Source: Lytechinus pictus (Eukaryota > Echinodermata > Echinoidea > Temnopleuroida > Toxopneustidae). From it: a stretch of 64,000 bases of DNA. A program made the translations under genes and the position numbers. The stretch's first letter is position 1. Each line of letters begins with the position of its first letter. The notes beneath the pieces are model-generated. The model made no database searches. It saw only the letters and a program-made list of their open reading frames with translations, and was not told where the DNA came from. Below are positions 12,796 to 24,800 of the stretch, piece by piece. The stretch spans positions 14,493,103 through 14,557,102 of the forward strand of contig NC_087254.1 of NCBI RefSeq assembly GCF_037042905.1, given 5' to 3'.

Positions 12796-13317
12796 CCTAC
12801 AAATTAATAAAATCCAACATTTTTATTACAAAACAAACCAATTCAAAGCAACTTATAAGTTTCGAAATTCAAAATATGTGTATTCCATTTATTTACATCA
12901 TCAACACTATCCACAATTTAAGATTGCCTGTACTAAATATTCATTAGTATGGCATAATATATTCATTTCAAATGTAAAAGTTTATGATTGGTTAAGTAGG
13001 GAAGGCCTACAATATATCAAGACTGGGAAAAAATACACAGAGCTGCCAACTAGGACTGAATTTAAGTTTTTATTATCAGAAAAATGTGAAGAATCCTGAT
13101 GGTTTCATGCAAATAACTTTATATGTTTGTCATTTTGCCTCCGACGAAGATTCTGCTAGGATCGAAAGCTTAGGCCCCTTTTTGACTTTATAAATAACTG
13201 ATTTCTAAACTTTCAGCTGATGTGTTTTCCTCTGATATTTCTTTTGAAATATTGATTTCCCCACAAAATACAAATTTTCAGCTTTTAAAATACTGGGGAG
13301 CATTTCATGAATTTCGT

Positions 13318-13440
13318 CTGACAAGTCCTTTTTTATCCGACAGTTACCATGGGAACTGTGCATCTCAGCCCATCAAAATCAAGGAAATTTTTCAGATATG
13401 ACAACTTGTCAGTCAAAAATGATGATGAAACGCTCCCTAG
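13318..13440. mobile_element. Short MITE, GGGGAGCATTTCATGAA ends
   Basis: It begins GGGGAGCATTTCATGAATTT and ends in the inverse ATGATGAAACGCTCCC. TCTGACAAG / CTTGTCAG lie symmetrically inside. A related copy lies near 24483-24630 (TTTCGTCCGACAAGTTGTC, then ACTGTCGGATAA). Confidence 0.6.
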
Positions 13441-14499
13441 CGATGTTCTTGTTTAGGTTGGCAGCTCTGTACGTAAGTGGTATTTGAGATTTTTTTTTTA
13501 TTACTAAGATATGATCATAATCACAATACAAGTTAGATTGTCTCTATCTTTGATATATATGTACAACACCTTTGAAGAGATACTGGGATTTCATGATATT
13601 CAGTATTGCGGTGTATGTCAGGTCTCACATACCACACCCTTTAACTGTACATCCTCCGAAGTTTTATTTCATCAGAATCAAAGATAATTGGTAGTATACT
13701 TCACACAGGCCTTATAAAAAGTATTGTCAATTTGTACAAAGTAATAGAATGTTGGACAGGAGCTCCTCTGCAAAATGAAATTGCACGAAAATGAATAAAA
13801 CCTTCACCTCAAGGTGTTGACTTAAAGCTATAATGATAATACAACAATAGCTTTCATAATTAACAGAATATTATGAATACAAAATAAACTCATTTCTGTG
13901 ACTTAAATAGTCGATAACCAACACACAACACATTTTACAGTTCAATGTGAAGACTTAAATCTGTGGTTGCAAATTACCATGTAATCACATGTGAGGGGAA
14001 TATAAACTTTTATGAGACTGCATAATATCACGCATTTTGCAATAAAGAAGTACTAATAGGTACAAAAGGCAGTGCATATATATTTTCTAATTGCTATACA
14101 CTCTGTTTTGATTTTATAGATAAAATTTTATACAAGTGAATATTGAGTGTTTCATAATAGTATTGATACAGTGCTCCAAGAAAACTTCAATATCAGCCAA
14201 TACTGACACATAAAAAAAAATCATTCAACTCTCAAGCTAATGATATATAATTTTAAAAAAGCAATGATCCCTCTATTTTGGATCTGGTGCCAGCATCGGA
14301 TGCTCATTATTAGTGAATGGTACATTATTTGAGCACAATCACGATTGATGTTTTTCTTGAACAATTCTGAATTGTTGACATGCAACTTTGAAAGTCCCCG
14401 ATACTCTATAGCCATATCGCAAAGGATAACCCTATCTTGCAGGGGTAATCATCTGTACGGCAGGCAAAATTTTAGTTTGAATGTATTTGGGGAATACTT

Positions 14500-15046
14500 T
14501 TCACAAATTTCTGCCTAATTCTGCAACACTGGATAAGCATAACACTAAAAATTTCATCAAAATCTGATGTAAAATAAGAAAGTTATGACATTTTTAAGTT
14601 TCGCTTAATTTTCACAAAACAGTTATATGCACATCCTGGTCGGTATGCAAATGAGGAGACTGATGACGTCATCCACTCACTATTTCTTTTGTATTTTATT
14701 ATATGAAATATTCTAATTATCTCCTCATTGTCAAGTGAAACAACGAATAATTCCTCCCTGAACATGTGGAATTAGCATTGTTTAATACTATATGGTTCGG
14801 TCAACTTGGTCCTTATATAATAATAAAAACAAAAGAAATAGTGAGTGATGGACATCATCGACTGACTCATTCGCATGTAACTGAGTTGTGCATATCACTG
14901 TTTTGCGAAAAATAAGCGAAACTTTAAATGCCATAACTTTCTTATATTACATTCGATTTTGATGAAATTTTCAGCGTTATGCTGGTTTGATTTTTCTCTA
15001 TTTATTCAAATCAACATTTTTCTGGGATGGACTTGACCTTTAACAT
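14500..15046. mobile_element. MITE copy of the 'TCAACATTTTTCTGGG' family, left end eroded
   Basis: Contains AATTTCATCAAAATCTGATG and AAGAAAGTTATGAC, with the inverse set on the right ending ATTTTTCTGGGATGGACTTG. The same arrangement is at 20618-21196 and partly at 53458-53725. The interior has CACATCCTGGTCGGTATGCA in common with the 20.7-kb copy. No protein-coding capacity. Confidence 0.65.
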
Positions 15047-15384
15047 TGCAAAGAATGGGGATTTTCCAGGGCTCCTTTTCAAGTTTCCAGGACTCATTTG
15101 AGTATTTCATGGGTGAAATTGCCCAAAGCCCCTGTCATTTTTTTCCCTGCTGTATTGCTTCAATAGCGAATAAATGTAACCCAAACTGAAGACCAACCGG
15201 TAGATCCTCTAGACTTTTAGTTATAATTCAGATAACACCAAAGGAGTATCCGATGATCCACCTCCGCTTGTAAAGACAACAATCTCCATAGTGCGACTAC
15301 AATGTTACGTTCCGTGATGATTCAGTCAGAAAGCGCTTGTCTTGTGATTTTACAGTCCAGGATTCGGAATCAAGTCAAAAAGTC

Positions 15385-15775
15385 AATTATGTGGAAGCAC
15401 TGAGGTGCAGTGAATCTAACCTCCTCACCCCTTGTAATCGGAGGGTAGTGTGTTCGAATCCCCTCTGGCCTAGCCTCCTTTGAGCTTGCACCTTGCCTCT
15501 CTCCACCCAGGGGTGTGGTATGCCTCGTAACTGAGTTTGGAATATTGCCCGAAAGCTCCCCAGGAAGTGGAGAAAAGGCATACACCATGTACGGGTAAGC
15601 CAGGATCTGATGACCTGGGAAATAATATTTCTATACCGCTCTCCACCCAGGGGTGTAGTATGCCTCGTAATTGAGTTTAGAAACTTCACGGAAAGCTCCT
15701 CCGTATATGGAGAAAGGGTATGCACCATGTACAGCTACATGTATATGTAAGCCACAATCTGATGACCTGGGTAAT
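15385..15775. mobile_element. SINE-like repeat with duplicated body
   Basis: A B-box-like GTGTTCGAATCCCC at about 15452 is followed by two tandem bodies of about 160 bases. Each reads CTCTCCACCCAGGGGTGT, GTATGCCTCGTAA, TGGAGAAA, GCACCATGTAC and ATCTGATGACCTGGG (from about 15499 and 15640). It lies downstream of the LRR gene's stop. It is unlike the SINE family at 11.5, 16.6, 17.7 and 19.2 kb. Confidence 0.6.
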
Positions 15776-15892
15776 ATGTCTATACAAAGCAAAATATAAT
15801 CCTCAGATGATGCTGCCTTCTACAAGCATACATACATACTCTCTTTTTATAGAAGATGGATAAAAATTAGAGATCATCACCGGAGTGTTCAG

Positions 15893-18800
15893 CTATGATC
15901 CCGAGAAATTCTGGGATGCAAAGGCCTTGGCATCGGCAATTCTACTCCGACTGGAATGAAAGATTGAAAGAAAAAACAAATCATGCAAAAAGTCATCAAT
16001 ATCAATAACAACCTTCAAGATATTAAGGAGAATGTTCAGTGAAAACAATTCCATTATTCAAAATGAGTTCCAGATTAAAAAAAAAAATACGCTAACTTTA
16101 TAGCAAATTTAAGCTTTCTTAACAATGCAAGTCATATGAGCACTGTACTTACGTTTTCTCTTTCTTTTCCGTCTTATTATGTATTAAATAGAAAATCTTT
16201 ATCATTCTTAATCCCCCCTAAGCTAAATGGGTACAAATATATTTATAATTCTTAATATTTATATTCTCATGAATCATGTATATTTATCGGATCATTACCT
16301 GTTGCACCTGGTCTTTGGTCTGCCATCTGACATAGCAGACACACTACGAATGGATAGATCATCAGAGAATCCCGTCATTGGTCTACGGCTTGGTGGTTCA
16401 CTGGGTAAGGTGTTCAGGACGGTACGGATGTTAGCAAACCTGATAAAGGATAGACATATTAAGAAAGAAAGTGGGTTTAAGGGGTTAGAAATTAAAATAA
16501 TAGAACCACGGTTATTTTTTTTAATGTAAAAGAACCCAGATGGTTCAGTGTCTGATAACGTGAGATCAGGACCAAAGTACTGATAGGGTTACCTGATATT
16601 TCTTACAGGCAAGAGGCATCGTGGTCTAGTGGTAAAGACTCTCGTCTTTCAATCTGAAGGACGTGGGTTCAATTCCATGCCATGGCGTGTTTTCAGCAAG
16701 AAATTTACCCACATTGTGCTGCACTCAACCCAGGTGAGGTAAATGGATACCGGCAGGAAGTAATTCCTCAAAAAGCTGTGTGCACCGGAATCGGGAGACT
16801 AGCTCAGCCGGGGTATTATATAGGAGTGCCTTGAGCACTTAACAAGGTGGATACTGTACACGCGCTGCACATATCCTATATTATTATATTATCCTTAAAA
16901 GAGATCTGATTGGTCTACGAACCACCTTGTATACCTTCTGTTTCACCTCATCCTACATGGTCGAATCTTAATTTGTCTACAACCACTTCCTCTTTGGTCC
17001 AACTGCTGTTTAATATAATACATCTGTAAAGCGCTTCGAGACATTGTTCCAATGTACAGATGATTTATAAAAGCAGATTACTGTTATTCCCATTTTGTCA
17101 AAATTCCAGAATGGCTACACCCATATTGTCTAATATCCACTTGGTCCAACACCACTTAGTCTAATCGCTAGAGGGTATTCATTTGTCTCGCAATCTACTA
17201 TGGTCAACAAGGAAATTCGTGATCACTCTCGCAAAAAGTGTTCACTAGCTTTCTCGGAAATTCGTGATCACTCTCGCAAAAAGTGTTTAGTACCACTTTA
17301 ATAATTACATTTCCATTTGACAAGGTAAAATAATAAAAAGTAGACAAAGTGTAATTCAGACCAATTGGGCATTAAATAAGAATTTGAATGGTTAAAACTA
17401 CATTTGCTCCTGCCACATTTGCTCTGGTCTTAATATCTCAGAGGGCGTGGGGTTAGAGATAAGATTGTAATAGAGTCTTTGGTTCAGAATGATGTAAAGA
17501 TCAAGATTAGGGTTTATTTAGTTTTGTAGGTTAGATTTTATGCCATAGCTTAACATGCAGATTTCCCATAGGAATAGCATATTGTACCAGAGCATACTTT
17601 CATGGAACCATTAGTCTATGGGTATTAGACCAAGTGTAGAGTAAACCAAACAACAATAACACCAAATTGATAGCAGACCAAAATGGTTTAGTTCATGTGG
17701 TATTAGACTATCTATAATGGGTGCATCGTGGTCTAGTGGTTCTCACTCTCGCCTTTGAAACAAAGGGTCGTGGGTTCAAATCCTAGCCATGACGTGTTTT
17801 CCTTCAGCAAAAAATTTATCCACACTGTGCTGCACTCGACCAAGGTGAGGTGAATGGGTACCCGACAGGAGTAATTCCTTGCACGCACTGAGCGCCGGTG
17901 ATGGTAGCTCGAGCTAAAGCCGGGGTAATAATAGCAGTGCTTTGTATCCTCAGGCAAAAAGCGCTTTATAAATCCAGCTATTATTATTATTATAAAGTAC
18001 ATTAACTGCTTGTACACCAAGTGAATATAAGCGATTCAATTCCATTCAAATTTTTTTCACTTCGCAAGAAAAAATACTTGACACTTAGTATTACAATACT
18101 AAAAAAATCACACATATACAAGGGTAAATACACTACAAAAACATAAATAGCAATACAGAAAATGTTGACATTGCAAAGCAGATTGCTGCCAGAAGGTAAC
18201 TGCCCAGGTAAGATGGGTGAGATAAAAATAAAAAAAAGCATCCTGTGACCTGGGCCGGTATTCAATTTAAACAATTGATCGGGTAAGTATTTTATTTACC
18301 ATTTTATTTGGCTAAGCATGCTTAAACTTGTATTCAGATCACATCTATGTATTTCGCTCAATGAAGTAAAATTTAAACAAAATACTTACTAATAACCATT
18401 GTGACGTCAAATAATGGGCCATGTATGTATAAAGCTTTGCGCAGTATGTATGACTGCTTGTGTAATGTACATTTGTAAACTGCAGACTTAAAGCCAGGTA
18501 GGTGGATGAGTGACATTAAAGCAAAATACTTAGCCAAAAATACAGTTGAGCTGTGTAGTTTACCAAGCAAAATATTGGGTAAAATACTTAAAACTCTGGT
18601 CAAGTATCCAAAGTGAATACCGGACCAGGGGGCCGTTTCATAAAGCTGTTCGGAAGTTAAGAGCGACTTTAAGAACGACTGGTGATCCTTTCTTATGCGC
18701 TAAGCCATCGCCAATGAACATGATGAATATACCATTTTATTTACCACAAGAAAGGATCACCAGTCGTTCTTAAAGTCTCTCTTAACTTACGAACAGCTTT

Positions 18801-21800
18801 ATGAAACACCCACCAGGACAATTTTCATGGTGGTCATGTGGGTTGCGATGGTACCACATTATTATTATTTGTTTGGTGTCACCCGTGCCTGGGAGGCAAA
18901 AAGCGAACTGAATCACTATGACCTGTAGGTCTCTCCTCCCGATATAAGTAATTTGGGGAGTGCAGGTGGACCACTTCACCGGGGTTCCTCCTACATGCAA
19001 ATCAAGGTGGAAGAACAGTTCTCCTACATACCTGTTTGAAAGGCTGGTCATGAAATCTGTCAGGTCTTGATCAGAATGCTTCAATTGATTCTCCACCTGT
19101 CTTGCACTCACAACTGAAATCAAAATATATAAAACAAAAACATCTTACTGTAATCCAAAACCTACACCCCATAGTTTCAGCGTCATACTGACGTGGAGTG
19201 TTGTGGCCCAGTGGATAAGTCTTCTGACTTTGAAACAGAGGGTCGTGGGTTCGAATGCCAGCCATGGCGTAATTTCCTTCAGCAAGAAATTTATCCACAT
19301 TGTGCTGCACTCAACCCAGGTGAGGTGAATGGGTACCCGGCAGGATTAATTCCTTGAATGCATGAGCGCTGAGAGGCAGCTCGAGCTAAAGCCGGGGTAA
19401 TAATAATAACAACGCGCCTCAAAATAGAATATTTCTAGAAAGATGGCGCTATATAAATGCCTATTATTATTTATTATACTTCAATTACCTCTTATCTTGT
19501 CTATGAAAATCTTGAACTATTTGGTCAGTATAATTTCTAATAGTATTGTTAAATCCACTTAAAAAAAGAATCTCTTTGAATTTGTGTAATGATATTATTG
19601 TAAATACCATTATTTCACTGTTTTCATTATACTATATACAGATTCTGTGACCATTTGAAGTTGCTTTATGTTAAATTGGAAGAATAATTCAATTCAATTC
19701 AATTCTTTTTATTGTCATGTCATTTAAAAACATTCATTTGATTTTTTGACCTGAACTAGGTGAGTAAAGATATCAATAAGTGAATAAAAGCTACCTGATA
19801 CTGGGCAATTCCATATTAAATCATCAACTTTTGTAGGTCTGATCCCCCCCTCCATTTTCTCCAGTCTTACTACGTTTCAGGAACTTCTCAAGCCATGATA
19901 ATTTGAAAATAATGACAATAAACATTGCTTATATAGCACATATCACAGTGATAACATCAAGTCTCTACGTGTTTTCGAAGAAGAAAATAAGAGAAGAAGG
20001 AAAAACCCATTAGAGCCTGTGTAATTTTTGTAGTATAGGTGTTATGTGTTCCCTGCGCTTCGTTCTTGTTATTAGTATTGCTGCCGAGTTTTGGATCCTT
20101 TGAAGTTTTTTTATTTGATTATTAGTAAAGCCATACAATGAGCTACTACAAAAATTAATGCGTAGCATTACATCTTTTAATATCAACTAGAAAACAGAGA
20201 CAAGTCATTTCAGGAAGAATCCACATAGAGAGGGTGAAACATATAATGTATGGCATTACCATTACCACCGTCACTAGCTGAAATAGATTCCATCCCCCTT
20301 TATATCCTTACCTGTTGATGCTGACATAGGTCTCATAATGGGAGCTGTTTTATTTCCTGTATTCCTCTTGATCACAGCACCATCTAGGATCTCAAGACCC
20401 AATAAACTTGCTTGTAGCTCTTGATGATAACTAGTATGACAAAAAAAATTAATGTAAACAGATAAAGTACCATGCAATAATGAAAACACAACATAAATGT
20501 AGTTCTTAGTGATAACTGCAACAAACAAAAGATGCAATGATATAAACAAATCACCATGTTGCAAAACACACTTTCCAGCGGAAATACTTCACAAACTATC
20601 ATAGGTAAAAGTTAACCATTGAAGGGCAAGTTCACCAAAATGTTGATTTGAATAATAGGAGAAAAGTCCAACAAGCACACCACTGAAAATTTCATCAAAA
20701 TCAGATTTAAAATAAGAAAGTTACGGCATTTTGAAGTTTCGCTTAATTTCCCCAAACAAATATTTATATGCACATCCTGGTCGGTATGCAGATGAGAGGT
20801 CTGATGACGTCACCCACTCACTATTTCTTTTGTGTTTGAAATATGAAATATTTAAATTTCTCCTCATAGTCATTAGAAATAAAAATCTATTCATATCTGA
20901 GCATGTGGTATTACCATTGTCTTAACATATTGTGGTTTAGTCAAGATAATTAGTATTGTCAAATCTGTAAAATTGGAAACATTGTAATTCAACCAATAAA
21001 AAAAAAGAGAGTGAGTGAGGGACATCACTGACTCTGTCATTTGCATATCAACTGTTTTGTGAAAAATAAGCAAAACTTTAAAATGTCATAACTTTCTATC
21101 TTACACCCAATTTTGAGGAAATTTTCAGCAATAAGTTTGTTTGATTTTTTCTTTTGATTAAAATCAACATTTTTCTGGGGTGGACTTGACCTTTACATAA
21201 TACACATCTGAGTGCACTTTAAAACAGTTCCTTGTTATAAAATCCTTCATGAGACTATCAAACTGCAGATTTTGTCAAATGACAAAATTTCAAAAGCAGC
21301 CCTGAAGACATTTTATGAATGAATTTGAAATTGATATATTTAATGTATTATAAGGTTAACATTATTTCTACGTATAAATCCACCATCTTTTATTCCGAAT
21401 TTAATTTAGTTTTATTTGCTTAATTTTACCAGGGTGGCTTTTTCAATAATATGCTATTTTCCTAAGAGGTCCTGAAAAATTTGGCATATCCTGAAGAAAC
21501 CCTTATCAAATTTCATCCCGGTCAAATCAATCCCGTTTTTGAAAACCTAATTATGTATTATAAAGATATAAGGTTGTAATTTCTAGGATGAATTGAGCTA
21601 AGATAATGCTTTATGTAGAATAACTCGCGTTTAAAAGGGCGATATATTAGAAAAGAAATATTAATTTCCATGAGTATGATAATCAGAGTAATATATCTAT
21701 TTTTACCTTGGTTTTTCTCCTTCTGGTTGCGAAAATGGATTTCCCTGAACATACAACTCTGACAAATGTTGACATTTATGTAATGAAAGCTGTATAAAAA

Positions 21801-24800
21801 GAAAAAGAAAATTTGGTGAATCAACATTCTAAAAAAAATATATTTCTGGCAATAGATTTATATTTTTTCATATTTGTTTTGATGTACGTAGATTACAAGC
21901 ACATAAAACAGAAGAGTATACATGAATTTTTTAATGAGCGTATTTTGTAAGTAGATATTTTTCGATAAAATATACTGCTGTCACATGAGAAAAGGCAGAA
22001 AACTATTTTTTTTTCAATCATTTTTTTCTTGATTTAGGATACATTCTGCATTCTCTACATAATGCTAAAGGAATTGTGGATGTTTCAAAAGCAAGTAACA
22101 CTAATTCCACATATAAAACAATGACATATTTTCCTCCTTTACTAACTCATTCTACAGAGTTGCTACCTTTTGTCACTGGACGGTAGTATGCAATCTTTAA
22201 TGGGGAAAAAAAAAGAATCTTTGTCATACACTGCAGTATTTTGGAAAACTTACATTTCTTCCTAAACATCATATTGTATTGTTTGATTTTAGAAAATTAA
22301 TTTACATTCAGGATATTCTGAAAGACCAAAAAAAGAAATCTAGTCCTTGACCAATCAAACGATAAAGCAAAAGGTCAGTAGAATAGAATTCATGATACAT
22401 GTAGCATCCAATCAAGGCATCAAGTTATGACCAGAAATTTAAATTCATGATACCATTTATCATAATATAATGACAATGGCTTAAGGTTGCCAACATTGGA
22501 TATACCAAGTTGAGAGTGGGACAGACTTCCATAGGCCAATGATACAATTTAGGGGTCAAAATCAGTGAGATCAATAGAAATATCAAAACAGAGTGAGAAA
22601 GGACCAAAATGAGTGAGTCTGACTCTCAATGAGTGAGAGTTTACAGCCCTGATCACTAGCGGATCCAGGGGGGGGGGGGGGAAGGGGCACAGCTGGCCCC
22701 TGCATCTCCTTTTGAGAGGCACAATTAAAATTTGTAATGTAAAAATGCCGTTAAAACAGAAGTGTGCCCCCCCCCCCCTTTGAAAGTGAAGACCTTTTTT
22801 TTTTCCCTTGTCAAATTTTTTTGTAGACGAAATCCCCTTAATTTTTTTGTTACAACCCTTCTCTCTTTTTTTTTGGGGATCTATCCCTGACCCTGACGGT
22901 TCACTTACCACTGATTTCCATCTGACAACTCTATTGTTACAGACATTGAGAACTTCAAGAGCTGGGAACTGATCGACAGTGAACTCTAATTCACTGATCT
23001 TATTGTGAGAGACATCAAGAGTGTGTAATGACCTGGTGGGGAAAAAAAAGAAGTGAATAAATTTTGCTTAAAATACATACAGTAAATCACAGAGAGTGAG
23101 ATCTAGTAGACTGCACATTTAAGATAATAATAATGTGGTCCATTTATTTAGCGCAGTTTCTATAGTCAATAAGAATATACTCTAGTGTGTTTTACCCCGG
23201 CTGCAGCTGATACTCCAAGCGCTAAATGTGGGCGCGTCGTGGTCTATTGGTTCTGACTCTCGCCTTTCAAACAGAGGGTCGTGGGTTCGACCCAGGTGAG
23301 GTGAATGGGTACCCGGCAGGATTATTTCCTTGAATGCACTGAGCGCCAGTGATGGTAGCTCGAGCTAAAGCCGGGGTAATAATAGCAGCGCTTTGTATCC
23401 TCAGGCAAAAAGCACTTTATAAATCCAGCTATTATTATTATTATTAAATCTTTCAAGGAATAAATCCTACCGGGTACCCATTCACCTCACCTGGGTCGAG
23501 TGCAGCACAAAGTGGGTAAATTTCTTGCTGAAGGAAAACATGCCATGACTGGGAATTGAACCCACGTCCCTCAGATTGAATGATGTGAGTCATAACCATT
23601 AGACCAAGACGCTCCCACAGTAGAGAATTGGACCATTTTGCTTACGCAGTATAAAGTGTCATATGAAGTTTTGTCTAGCGGACAGTACATTTTAGGTCAA
23701 CATATTGAACAGAATCCCACACAAGTGTTTAGGAAGCGGAAATCCTGCTAGGCTATTTTATCCCCAATTTCCCCATTCATTCATATGTTAAATCGAGAAA
23801 ATCAATAGCAAGACATTGAATGGATTCCTGCTCTGCATCTTTTCTTGTTTAATTCTGGCATATATTGCATATTGTGATTATTATTATTATATAAATCTGT
23901 TCTAGGACATATAGTTTTGAAATGTTCTTTAAATCATTAAAAGTTTTATAAAAACAATGAAGATACATGGCAAATGGACTTCAAAACAAAGAGTAAAAGA
24001 ATGAACTATCTTACCTAAGCCTCTCTACAGCTTTCAACGTGTCGACCGTTAACTGATTGTGCGATATCCTCAAAACCTGATAAGAAATAATATAAAGAAT
24101 GGTAAAATTTTGCCACTGTAAAATTCAAATCCAATATGGTGTGATTCACCTATTTTTTTTTCATTCTTAAAGCAAAACAGATACACAGTGGTGCTAAAAA
24201 GTTAGTGAACCTGACCAGAACATGAATACATTTAAAGTGTTCAAGTTCTGCAGTGTTTTAGATATTTAATTGTGAAGTCAGGTGATAAAATATTATATTC
24301 AATAAAGTTTGTTTTCCTCTTGGCTCGCCGAACGTTGTATTGTTATTGTCTACATTCAACCCTCAGCATGAAGGAGTGCATTTTGTGGTGGGGTTCACTA
24401 ACTTTTGAGCACAACTGTATATCATGATAAAAGTTTAACAAAGGACTTATAATTGCATTGTTGGTATAGCAGGGCTCCGTTGTATTACAGGGAAGTGTTT
24501 CATCATAATTTTCGTCCGACAAGTTGTCAGATCTGACATCTTTTCTTGATTTTGATTGGCTGAGAAGTACTGTTACTAGGGTAACTGTCGGATAAAACAG
24601 GAGTCCTTTCATAAAACACTTCCCAGGTGTCAGGTTTGAATTCAATTCAATTCAATTCAATTCAAAATTTAATTCAATCAATCAATCATAAAAATACAGG
24701 TATATACAAATTATGTAAAAACATGGGATTGGGAGCCCCTAGAAGTTTTCATTAAAAAAAACTTGTGAGTGGGGCACCACCATGGTACAATCAAATACAA

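Noticed and set aside
12610-12807. Methionine/valine-rich ORF
   Set aside because: It is a translation of the GATGRT microsatellite.
16227-16529. 100-codon plus-strand ORF near 16.3 kb
   Set aside because: It is the reverse complement of LRR exon 15 (16299-16439), whose splice sites and phase are consistent on the minus strand.
11490-19479. Possible tRNA genes at the A and B boxes
   Set aside because: The heads continue into a shared 200-base body with simple-repeat tails, so they are SINEs, not tRNA genes.
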